From the NCBI GenBank assembly GCA_039000515.1, contig JBCFYV010000223.1:1-64000 (forward strand): a stretch of DNA of 64,000 nt, written 5' to 3'. The notes below the pieces were generated by a model. The model was not told the DNA's origin and did no database searches. It was given only the letters and a program-made list of their open reading frames with translations. Shown piece after piece: positions 23,253 through 33,545 of the stretch. This DNA comes from Timema cristinae (Eukaryota; Arthropoda; Insecta; Phasmatodea; Timematidae). How positions within the stretch are numbered: the first letter of the stretch is position 1; every line of letters starts with the position of its first letter. Made by a program: the position numbers and the translations under genes.

Positions 23253-24020
23253 ATGGTACATAAAATAGCCTTAGAAAGCTCCAAAAATATAATTAAGTCA
23301 CGAGGAAACAAAGTTGTTCATGAGAAGTTAAACACTGATCACTGCCCGCGGATATTGAATCGTTCACGTGGTGAGATGAGATGGGTTTCGAGCTGCGGCC
23401 ATTTAGTTCCTTGATGCATTAGCGCAAACATATTCAAATGATTTAAATTGTAATGGTCACGTGGATGGATTGGGCCGCTTCTTTTAAGTTAATGTGTATT
23501 TGAAGAGTGCACGAGGGATACTACGTGGTTTAAATGCTGACCGGTATATGGGAATCAAAACACTGGAGAGGAAATAACCGCGAGTCATAAGATAACAGTA
23601 ATAGACATAACACCTTAAATTATTAATTTATATATATAGACTGTGTACTTTATTTCCTTTTAGTTTGTTATGTGGTAGGATTTAATTAGAGGATTATTTT
23701 TTGGTATCTCTTTTTAATACCCTTCCTGATTAATCCACAAATTTCCACTAAGCGGTAGGGTTAGAGATCAGGTAACAACGTTTGAGAAAATAAACAATTT
23801 AAGAAAAACACCTTCAGTAAGTCCTACCCATGAAAATTAAAGTCTAATATGTTTTGACAACGTACCTTGTTAGCTTTGATGCAGTTTCGGAGAATCTAAA
23901 GGATGAAACTAAGGTTTAAGAGATGAAACGAGATCAGACTTTAAGCACGTCCACTGCGTTTAGCGTTAGAAACGGATTGTAAAAGCACCGGAGATAAATC
24001 TCATTTAGAAAAACACTTAA
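23253..24020. other. AT-rich intergenic DNA
   Basis: No gene or clear repeat recognised. Confidence 0.5.
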
Positions 24021-24110
24021 TTTATTTTGGTCGGGATTTGAGCCGCCAACCCGCCAATGTCGGCAATGGTATACAAATATGAGTTTAAACCATATAGAGA
24101 GATGGTCACC
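24000..24110 (-). mobile_element. SINE head fragment, minus strand
   Basis: GGTCGGGATTTGAGCCGCCA contains a reversed B-box-like GGATTTGAGCC (24,034-24,044), followed by a tRNA-like remainder. TTTAGAAAAACACTTAATTT upstream may be degraded body A. Confidence 0.45.
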
Positions 24111-25869
24111 GAGTTGGGTAGACGAGATATGTTCGTCTGTTGTGAATAATCTTTGTGGTGTGATGGTAGAGAGTGCGAAGAAGTTTATATTCATGGGCTT
24201 ACACATCTCCTGAATGTATCAGGATTCTAATCCAGTAGGGAATCAGGGGGGATAAAGTTCAGTATGTTGCGGTGTTGTTGGTTCAAGATTCCGAAACAGG
24301 TATACTCCAGTTAACAGTACAGTTAAAAAAATAATGAGTTCCAATATCAGTTTAGTACCAGGGAACAGTTAGAATACATTTCTAAGACATCCCCCTCGCC
24401 CATGTAGGAGCTTGGAAAATATTAATATGGCATGGACAGAGGTGCACCAGACTAGGTAACATCCTATAACTACTAAAGTGAAAGAAAGATTTTGGATCTT
24501 ATAGTCCAGGTAAGATAGCGGAACAAAACATTGCATTTTCTTAAAATAAATTACCATACCACTTTCTTCACGTGATAATCAGGTGAAAAATCGGTTAGAT
24601 ATATAATGTATATACTTTTGGGACTAATCCTGCCTTGTCGCTTTTCGTTTAAATTAATGAAATTATCAAAAACTGTTATTTTTAATTTTAGGTACGTGTA
24701 CAATTTTTTTTTCAAAAACAAAAAATAGACCATAAATGCGTTAGGGAAAACAAAACGATGATTCCTAGTCGTTAATCGGTTTACAACTTTTTTCAAGAAA
24801 AAATCAAACCGCGTTAAATGATCATTTTTTGAAAATTAAATTTAAAGGGGGTTTTATAATTATTTAGCAACTTGTTTTGGATTTTAAATTTTTAGTTTCT
24901 TGTTAGGCATCAATACAAAAAAAATTTAGTGCAAAAAAAAATCCCTTTTTGCGGGAATCTCGAGTGTATAAAAACATGTGTTCCCAAAAACGGTTTGGGA
25001 AGCACCCGTAATTGGCTTTAAGAGTGAATTTTTAAAGTGCTATTTTTCTAGAAGAGTTTATCTCCAGCCCCATATAGTGAAATGTGAGGACCCGATTTAA
25101 TAGCTAAAAAGCGCGTCGAAAACCATGGGGGTTTTTTATATCTTTGCACACATGTCAACCAAAATGTTTAAAAGAACACTACGATAGAGTAATATTTTGT
25201 TTTATTGACGTTTCCCATTTCTATGATTTGGTAAGAGAAAACAGTCTGAAAAAAAACTGTTTTTTAAAAGGGGGGTTTTTGGGAAATTTTGGGGATCAAG
25301 CGGGGGAAAAGCTAATGGTTTAAATCCATTTTTTCCCCGACAGAAACATAAGAGGGTACTGAAGAGCGTCATAAGCTAGGGGGAGTTTCACTGACCCGCC
25401 CCAAAATAGGTATCTGCTGTGAAGACTCCTCCCCCAACTCAAAAGGGCCACCTCACTCGTTGTAGGAAACTTTTATGTCAACCCTATGTTCGACAAAGGG
25501 TTTTCAGTTCGCAGGGAAATTACAAATGAAAATTTCTTGACCTTTTCGGGGAACTCCCCTATTGCTTTTTTTAAAATCTCGTATTTAAAGGATTTTTGAT
25601 CATGCCGAACTTTTTGAAGTGTTCCAATAATTAGGGCTTCACAACGGGAAAATTTTAAAAAACCTCTTTTTATCATTGCAACAAAATATATTTGTGAAAA
25701 AGAGAGTTTTGTTGTATGAAAGTAAAAAACTTTAATCCTGGGGTTTAAGCTTCCCCATAAATTTTTAAAAATTTGGCAAAAAATTTTCACCCCGCACCCC
25801 TTAGCTAAAAAGGGAAAGTCATTTGTAAAATTATTAGATTTTTTTGCCCTGTAAAAAAAATTTGCTGAG
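24111..25869. other. AT-rich intergenic DNA; homopolymer-rich from about 24,800
   Basis: No gene recognised. Near 24,800 the sequence texture changes: runs of three or more identical bases become much denser and remain so for about 30 kb. Short minus-strand frames of up to 105 codons (25,473-25,790) resemble no family. Confidence 0.5.
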
Positions 25870-26748
25870 ACTAAGGTTTAAAGAGACTTTTGGAGAGGTA
25901 AAGAGACTGGGGGAGAGGACAAGAAAACTTTTGGAGAGGATAAAGGGAGAGTGGGGGGAGAGGATCAAGAGGCTGTTGAGAGGATCAAGAAGGTGTGGAG
26001 GAGGATCAAGAGGCTGGGGAAAGGGATCAGGAGCCCGTGGAGGGGGATAAAGAGAATGTGGAAGAATCAAGAGATTTGGGGGGAGAGGACCCGGATGTGG
26101 AGAGGACCCAAGGACTGTGGAGTGGACAAGAGACTGTGGAGAGGGATCAAGGGGACTGTGGGGGGAGGAATCGGAGGTGTGGAGAGGATCAAGAGGCTAT
26201 GGGGGGATCAAGGGCTGTGGAAAAGATAAGAGGCTAGGGGAGGGGGATCAAGAGACTGTGGAGAGGTTCAAGGGATATGGAGGGGATCAAGAGGCTGTGG
26301 AGAGGACCCAAAGAGACTGTGGAGAGTATTAATAGGCGTTGAGAGGTTCAAGGGCTGTGGAGAGGATCAAGAACTGTGGAGAGGATCAAGGGGGCAGTGG
26401 AGAGGATCAAGAGATGTGGAGAGTATCAAGAGAGGGGGAGAGGATCAAGGGGGGCAGTGGAAGGATAAAGGACTGTGGAGAGTATCAAGAGGTGTGGAGT
26501 GTATAAAGAGGCTGTGGGATTTTTCAAGAGGATATGGAGGGATCAAGAAATGTGGAGAGGATCAAGGGGTTTGTGGAGTGTAATCAAGAGGCTGTGGGGG
26601 GATCAAGGGGATTTGGGGGGGAAAATCAAGAGATTTGTGGAGAGGTAAAGAGACAGGGAAAAGGGAATCAAGAGGTTTGTGGAAGGATCAAGAGAGTGTG
26701 GAGGGGTACAAGAGGGTTGAGGGGTCAAGAGGTGTGGAGAGGATAAAG
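25870..26748 (+). repeat. 20-bp purine-rich satellite array
   Basis: Tandem copies of GATCAAGAGGCTGTGGAGAG with frequent G insertions; about 44 units by length over period. The plus strand is almost all purine. Because 20 is not a multiple of 3, every forward frame repeats only every 60 bases, which explains the several overlapping Gly/Glu/Arg-rich frames here; none is a gene. Long purine tracts can adopt triplex structures (known), but function here is unknown. Confidence 0.95.
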
Positions 26749-26974
26749 GCCCTGTTCAATTGGAGGAAGTTTGTATTTTTCCCCGTTGCTACAAAAATTT
26801 TCGGGGCGTGGACCCCACTTGCAATCAACTTTTTCTGCCCAATCGAAAAAAAACCTTGTCATACTGTAGCCCCGTATTTTCAGTCGTACTTGAATCCTCA
26901 TGCCTATTTGGATACGGAAGCTTGTTTTTCATGGGAAATTTCCCCCGTTATATATTTAAAAGGCTCTAAATTTA

Positions 26975-27165
26975 CTTTAGGATTTTTCTAGTGTATTTAC
27001 TAACAACCTCCCTATGAAGTCGGGGTTTTTCGAAATGTACTACTTAACAACCTCCTTGAATGTCAGGATTTTTTGCAGTGTACTATTAACGCCCCCCTAT
27101 GAAGTCAGGATTTTTCTCTTTATAAGTCTGTTTCTGACCCCCCTATAACATCGTGGTATTTTATT
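26975..27165 (+). repeat. short tandem array, about 43-bp unit
   Basis: Three to four imperfect copies of a unit containing AACAACCTCCCTATGAAGTC, a GGATTTTTC-like segment and AGTGTACTAT. Copies start near 27,003, 27,047 and 27,089, with a partial unit before and a diverged one after. Confidence 0.75.
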
Positions 27166-27800
27166 ATATTTTTTACGGAAATTTTCCCATGGTTTTTATT
27201 TTATTTTTTTCAGTGAATCTACCCCCGGTTCATTTTTTCTCATTGGAAGGAGTAATTTTTTAAATGTTGTCCCAGGCAGGGGGAAAAATTTTCCGATTTA
27301 TCATCATCATCATCACATAAACATCAGGTACAAAAATAAGACAATTGTTTTTTAAATAGAAGGGTAAGAGATTTAAAACAGTAAAATGAAATTTTATCAA
27401 CCCTTTTTGTTAATTTGGGGAGCCCGGAAAAAAAAATAGTTGCAGGGGGTGGTACATCTAGTGATGTAAGGATAGTGGAGGATAAAAAGGGGGGTTGTTG
27501 AGGAGGGGGAAAAATTTAGGGAAGAGTGGGGCAAAAAAGCATGACATCTTGCGAACCCGAAAAAACCTAAATGAAAAAAAGGGCTTTCCACCCACCCGGC
27601 TCTTCAGGCTGCATAATCCTTGCCCCTCCGTTTCAAAGACCAGAGGGTAAGGGTATATTTTTTTCAGCAGCTCTAATTTAAAAGTGGGTGACGTATGTGG
27701 GGCGGGGAATGGGAAGCCCGGTACTCAAACCCTGGGTTTTGTTTATTTTATAACGGCATATAGTGAGCTCTTGAAACCATTGCTAGTTTCAAATTTTTTT
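27166..27800. other. intergenic DNA
   Basis: A TCA trinucleotide run lies at 27,301-27,316. GC-moderate sequence continues to 27,800. No gene recognised. Confidence 0.5.
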
Positions 27801-27808
27801 GAACAAAA

Positions 27809-27910
27809 ATGGCTCGCACTGGAGGCGCCCGGAGTCATGCCCAAAAAGAAAATAAGATAGGGTCTTTGAGGGAAAAAACGATCCCCCCCCTTTTAAAAAG
27901 GGACAGCAAC
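27809..27910 (+). CDS. possible first coding exon, weak
   Basis: ATG at 27,809 lies in an arthropod-like start context (ACAAAAATGG). The open frame of 34 codons begins MARTGGARSHAQKEN and is basic. It ends at AGCAAC followed by GTGAGTAT, a good 5' splice-donor match. No downstream acceptor or exon is identified, and a run of eight or more C within the frame makes the reading unreliable. I recognise no family. It could equally be chance. Confidence 0.15.
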
Positions 27911-28039
27911 GTGAGTATCATCCATTTCGTCGTTTTAAAATCAATGGCTCCATGCCTAATAAATTTTTATTTGGGAAAAAAAAAAAGGAAAATAGGGTAT
28001 TTATGAGAAATATTATTTTTTTTATTTGCAACTTTTCTT

Positions 28040-28270
28040 ACTACCGTTTGGGTTTAAAAAAACTTAAGTATAATTAGGCTAATGAATTAGGAATCGAGAA
28101 GGTTTAATTTATAGGTAGTGAATCCGCATTTGCGGTTTGAAGAAGAGTGAAAAAACCAATTTAGGAAACCCCCTCCATTTCCCCAAAAAGAATTCAAACC
28201 TCGATTCCCCGTCCTCGTCAGTAGAGCTCAACACAACTAGGCGTTACTAACACGCCACCGAGGTGGGTTA
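28040..28270 (-). mobile_element. SINE copy, body A, minus strand
   Basis: A reversed tail (TTACTACCGTTTGGG, then TAATTAGGCTAATG) is followed by reversed body A (CCGCATTTGCGGTTTG, GAAGAGTGAAAA). A head follows with a reversed B-box-like ATTCAAACCTCGATTCCC (about 28,191) and a reversed A-box region near 28,220-28,250. Confidence 0.75.
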
Positions 28271-30999
28271 TGAGAAAAAATTTTGTCTTTTTTTGGGTAT
28301 GTGGGAGATGCCCAAAATTTAAAAAATTATGTAAAAAAAATAAGAATCAGTAGAAAAGTTTTCCTGTTTCAGATAATACCGCGCCCAAAATTTTAATTGC
28401 AAAACAGCTTTTTAATTTTGAAAGCAGAGAAAAAAAAAATAATCCCCGAGATAAACTGCTTTTATTTTAAAAACAAAAAAAAAACTTTATCAAAGGGTTT
28501 ACCCCAAAACAGAAGACAGTAACTCAAAAAACTTAAAAAAATTAAAAAAAAAACCGCTAAAATTCCTTAGAATCTATATACAGGAACTAAAAAATTAAAC
28601 CCTTTGGTAAATTTTAAAAAAATAAAACTTGTTTTGTAAAAAATTTTATTTTAAAATTAAATAATAAAAATTAAAGGAAAAAGCCTGGTAGGGCAGTTTT
28701 TAGCGTTGTTATAAAAAAATGAAATCAGAAAAAAAAGTGGTTTACGTCAAGGTATAAATTTTCTCCCACTTGTGTTATTTACTTTTTTTTTCCCCATTAT
28801 AATTTTTGTGCTTACGATTTTATTGTTTTCAAATAAATTTTTTTCTATCGTGGCTTTAGTTCAAAAAAACCTTAGCTAGGAAAAAAAATTTTTAAAAAAA
28901 AATTTCATAAACCCGGGGGCCCCAAATTTTTTTTAAACCTCTTAAAAAATATGGTTTTTTTTGAAAACGCTTTTTTTAAAAAGGGTAAAACATTAAAAAA
29001 TTGAAAATTCGGATGCCAAATGTAAAATGCTCTCCCGTTTTGTTCCCCTAGAAAAAAACTGATAAATGGGCTTGGGGTTTAAAATTCCAATTTTAGGCCT
29101 TTTGGGGGCGTTTAAAAAAAAAATAATCATGTGCCCCTAAACATTTAAAAGGGAAGAATCCCCCAAACGGAAAAAATTTCGCCTTATTAGAACTTTTTTT
29201 CTTGAGACCCGGGGATATCCATTTGAGTCAATAAAAGTGAGTGTTTTTTGGTTTTTATAAAAAAGGGCTCACTTTTGCCCCCAAACCCAGTAAAAGTTTT
29301 TTTGCAATGTGTGTAAACTAATGTAGTTCTAGAGCAGTTTTTTGAAAAGGTTTTTAAATTTTTTAAAGACAAGAAAGCTTAAAAAAAAGGTCCACACCGT
29401 TTTTAAAAAATTTTCCCTCCGACATTTTGAATTTTTTTGGGGTTAAAATTATTTTTTTTTTAAACCCTTTTTGGATTTTCCCGTCGGTTAAGGTAAAAGC
29501 TTAAATTTTCCCCAAAATTTCAAGTTTTTAATCATTTGAAAAGGGGGTAAACATTATGTGGGTGATTTAAGTCAGCCTGTGGTTTGGGAGTAGTATAATT
29601 TGCTCTCGGATTTCCCCCTTAGGGGTTTAAAAAGCATTCAGGGGGCAGCGGGGTAAAGCAAAAGGGGAAAATCTTTGTAACCCCCCCAAAGTTTTTCTTT
29701 AGTATCTTTTCAAACAAGAGCCCCCATGCGGGTTTTCAAGGGGGTGGGATTAGCCCTCCCCCCACCCTCCCCCTGAGAGGAAAATTTCAAAAATTTGAAA
29801 CCCTTTTTGCGGGGGAAACAAATTTTAAAATTTTATATAAATTTAAAGGGGACAATTTTTGCGCGAATATTTTTGGAAAATTAACGATAAACAAAATGTA
29901 GAAGTTTTCTAACTGTTAAGATTTTATTGAAAAAAAATTTTTTATATTTTTAAAAATTTTTTCTTGAAGGGAAACCCAAATTATTAGAAAGCTTTTTGAA
30001 AAAGAATGGAGGAAATCTATAGTTAAAAAAAAATTGCAGCTAAATCCTAAATACGTAAATTTGATTTTTTCATAAAATGAAAAAAATTAAGTAAACTTTA
30101 CAAAGGGGAATAAGGGGGGCTCAAAGAAAATTGAAGAAATCACACTGAAAAATTTTGTATCTGCTTTGGTTGGGTTTTAGAGTTGTATTTTTTATTTTTT
30201 TAAAAGATCTTTATTATTAATTTTCTTTTTAAACTAAACTTTAAATTTTCATTTTCATCTTAAAAATTTTTAACAGACTTTTAAGGTTTTAGCCCTTTCT
30301 TATAGCTTTTTTTTAAAAAAAATTTTAATTTTATTTTTTTTAATTGTGTGTAAAATCTCGTGGATAACATTTACACGCTGTTTTAAAAAAAACTATCTAA
30401 ATAAAGGTTTTAATTACACCCCTAGCAGGGGTTTTCAAAAAAAACAATTATTTAAAAATTAGTTTTTTTATGTTGATTAAATATTTTTAAATTTAAAAAA
30501 AAAATTAAAATTTTTCTCTAAATTTTTTGTTTGTGTTTTAAAAAGTTATTTGCTTTAAACCCCTTGAATTCAATCTACGTTTTTGTTGTTTTTTTTTTTT
30601 ACTTACTTTTTGCCCCTCCCAGGAGAGTGATAAAACTATTGTAATCTTCAAATGAATCGGAAACGAGATTTTTGGAAAAAATGTCGGGCATTTCATGACC
30701 CCTTTAAAAAACCCTTTAAAAATTGGGGTTTCGCAAAACCATCTGAAATTTTGGCCCAGGCCAGACCCAAATTTTTCTGACCCAAACCCTAAAACTCGGT
30801 ATTGGGTTTTCATAAGGTTTCCCGAGGAGTTTTTGGGAAATTTTTTATCTAACCCCAAAAATTTAAAGGGAAGTATTTTTAAATTAAAAAGAAAAAAAAA
30901 AATTTTATTTTCTCAAAACAGTTCTAACTATTTTGCTTAGATTTTGTATTAGGGTTGTTTAACATCAAAATAACCCCCTTCAGTGGCCAGGGTTTCTAA
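28271..30999. other. A/T homopolymer-rich intergenic DNA
   Basis: Dense A and T runs with scattered CCC and GGG. Short frames on both strands (up to 106 codons at 30,538-30,858) are Lys, Phe and Asn rich and resemble no family. No RNA or repeat family is recognised. Confidence 0.55.
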
Positions 31000-31255
31000 A
31001 CGCGCTACTATCGTTTTGGGACCGATGCATAATCCGGGAAAGATGGGGGTTTTTAAATTCCCGGTTGGGTGCATTGGGGGTGGTTTTCCAAAGGGGGTTT
31101 TTTCCCCCCCTTCCCGCAAGTTGGGGTTTTTCATTTTTCTCTAAATTTAAAACCCTTCCTAATCTCTCTTTTCACTACCGTAATCGTGCATTGGTGTACA
31201 ACCCAAAAGGGGGGTAGTAAGACACGCGGTGCAAATAAACAAATAAAATGGCAAA
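31000..31255 (+). mobile_element. SINE copy, body A
   Basis: GTGCATTGGGGGTGGTTTTC, then a degraded CCAAAGGGGGTTTTTTCC, then the tail TACAACCCAAAAGGGG and GTAGTAAGACACGCGGTGCA, ending AAATAAACAAATAAAA. Runs of G, C and T are longer than in the copies at 2,725 or 22,990, typical of this half of the window. Confidence 0.75.
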
Positions 31256-31439
31256 ACTAAATTTTCCCCGTTAAAATTATAAAAGGGGGGTCCCTTACAA
31301 AAAGAAGAAATTTACAATTTTGAATATTTTTCGCAATTTTTTTAAAAGGGGGAATTAACTTATTATTGTAAAGATTTAATTTTATTAAAAATAAAAAAAA
31401 ATTTTATTTGGAATATTTTTTTTAAAAAACCCAATGGGG

Positions 31440-31600
31440 GGAAGAATGGAGGGGGAAAACATAGAATATACAATGATAAATCACAACCATGGCATTTCCC
31501 ACTCGGACATTATTCGAACCTTGATTCCTAGTCCCGGAAAAGCTTGCCCCCCGTTGTCCCCTTAAAAAACATATTCACTATTGTACCCCCAACCTTTAGG
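31440..31600 (-). mobile_element. SINE head fragment, minus strand
   Basis: ATTATTCGAACCTTGATTCC (31,509-31,528) carries a reversed B-box-like core, followed by a tRNA-like remainder with GTTGTCCCCTTAAAAAAC. Body similarity upstream is weak. Confidence 0.5.
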
Positions 31601-32059
31601 TGGCACGCGGGTATACGTCAAGCTCATCTATTGGTTTGCCAGGACGATGGGGTTGGGGGGGCTGCGTTTATAAAAATCTTCCCAAATTTTTAATAAGGTT
31701 ATGAAGCCAATCGATATTCGTGTGATTCAATCGTAACGACTGTTTTTTTCTTAACTGTCAATAAATTTGTATTACTTTTTTTTTGTTTTATTAGCATTTT
31801 AAAACTGTCCAGTTAACCCGCATGATGAGGAAAAAAACTTGGGGAATTTATGTTCCCGCATTAAAAGTGGGAGAAATATAACCCAATTTTTTTTAAATTT
31901 TCACCCATTCGGAATTCGCCCCTGACCTTTTTTGTCTCTATCATTGCGGGTTTGAAAAAGGGTTTTTAAAAAATTTTGGGACCTGTACCAAATTCAAATC
32001 AGGGTTCTTTAGACTCTTGGGACGCGATTTAAAAGGGCATATTTTTACGAAACAATTTT

Positions 32060-32325
32060 TTTGGCCAAAAAAATTTAAAAATTTGTTCTGGTAGAAACAC
32101 AGAGTTTAAATATTTTCTTCACCGGGTGATATCAACAGTTGTTGAATTTTGAAAAGAAACAGGGGCAGCATTAGTTTTAGACACCCTTTTACAAATATTC
32201 AAAACTGTTGATGTAACCATATGAAGAAGATTAAATTTATGTTTTAATGAAGAAAAAATTTTATTTTTTTTTGGCCCCAACAATTATTTTGCTATAAAAA
32301 CTTCAAAAAACCCAGGCCCTTAGCT
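32060..32325 (+). repeat. dispersed repeat R, copy 1
   Basis: CTGTTGATGTAACCATATGA then AGAAGATTAAATTTATG, and about 70 bases later ATTTTGCTATAAAAACTTC. The same order recurs at 41,700-41,935. Identity of the element is unknown. Boundaries are approximate. Confidence 0.45.
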
Positions 32326-32905
32326 CGTGTTCCCCACACTTTAAACCCTTTTAAACCCCAAAAACCCGGGGGAAAAAAAACCGGGGGACGAATGTTTCCC
32401 CGGGGGTTATTCCTTCTCTCTCCCCTTTTTTTTAAACCTTTCCCTTTTTAGGGGCTCCCCTTGTAAAACCAGGGCCCTCCCCCCACGAGGAAGGGAAACC
32501 CCCGTTTCCCCGGGGGAAGTGCAGGGGATTGCGTTCGAAGCTGCTCTCGCCCTTCCCCGTATTTGACCTCCCGGACACCCGGGGAAAAAAGGGGGACGGA
32601 GGAAGATGATTTCAATCGACCAAGTTTTTTTTATCCCTCCCCCCCTTCCCCGATATTCTTCCCCCTTTCCCGTGGGGTCTCTTCTTTCTCTCTTTATTTT
32701 TTCTGTGTCCCCCACCCCTCTTTCGCTTTTAGCATCGATCCTACTCTTTCTGTTTTTGGAAAAAAAATTTATCTGAAGGGGGGGGGAGGGGGGGGAGGGG
32801 GGGGGGGGGGAAGGGCCCCCACGGGTTTTGATTTTGATTTCGATTTTTTCAACCTCCCTTACCTCCAAAAATTTTTTTGGGTTTTTACATTTAAGGGGGT
32901 CTAGA
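32326..32905. other. GC- and homopolymer-rich patch with overlapping spurious frames
   Basis: A G-rich tract lies at 32,780-32,812 and CCC/GGG clusters elsewhere. A 169-codon minus-strand frame (32,407-32,916), the longest in the window, and a 113-codon plus-strand frame overlap. Both owe their length to GC runs and low-complexity Pro, Gly, Arg and Lys codons. Neither resembles a protein family, so no gene is called. Confidence 0.5.
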
Positions 32906-33324
32906 TCAAATTTCAAACTCTATATATTTTAAATTTTTGAAAACATTTTTTTTTTTTTTCCTATAAAAAACAAAAGGTTTGTTACTTTAAAATATCAATA
33001 TCCATAATGTTTTTGCATTGTTTGAAAATATTAAAAAGGTTTAAGAAATTTGACTGCAAAAAATGGAAACTACAGGGAGGGATGCCAGTTTCTTACAGGA
33101 AAAATCCAGAGGGTTTACTCCTTGTCGGGAAATTTGTTGTATTTAAAAACTATATTATTGTTCCCAAACCTATCTTCAAACCAAATAAGCAAAGAAAAAA
33201 ATTTGTATTTTTTAAAAATATTTTTTGTTTATTGCGGGAAAAATTTTTGCTTAATAGGAAATAAATATTTAACTGTAAAAGTTTAAAATTTAAAAAATTT
33301 AACTTTCTTCGGTGGGCCCCATTT

Positions 33325-33545
33325 CCCAGCGCCGCCACACTTGGGAATAGAATTTATGCCGATGAAAGGTTTGACCCGGGGTTTTTTTAAACCCGGTCGG
33401 ATGTACCCGGGAAAAGGGGGTTTTTTCCCGAATGGTTTTACCCTCTCTCTCCACGCAAAAAAGGTGTATTTCCTCTGAAATTTAACTCCCTCATCCTTAG
33501 CTCACCCGCGGAAAAAAATAATTTTACGTAAAAACCTGAACAATC
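33325..33545 (+). mobile_element. SINE copy, body A, degraded
   Basis: A head region is followed by CCCGAATGGTTTTACCCTCT, CTCCACGCAAAAAAGGTGTA and TTTCCTCTGAAATTTAACTC, matching body A. TCCTTAGCTC starts the tail, but the hairpin region is badly degraded. Confidence 0.6.

Noticed and set aside
25844..26746. Cluster of six overlapping Gly/Glu/Arg-rich frames
   Set aside because: They are translations of the 20-bp purine satellite; all forward frames are open because the unit lacks stops.
27809..27830. Histone H3 start (MART...)
   Set aside because: Only the first four residues coincide; the following sequence does not continue as histone H3.
32407..32916. 169-codon minus-strand reading frame, the longest in the window
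   Set aside because: It lies in a GC-homopolymer patch, has an equally open frame on the other strand, is low-complexity (Pro, Gly, Arg, Lys, Glu), and matches no protein family.
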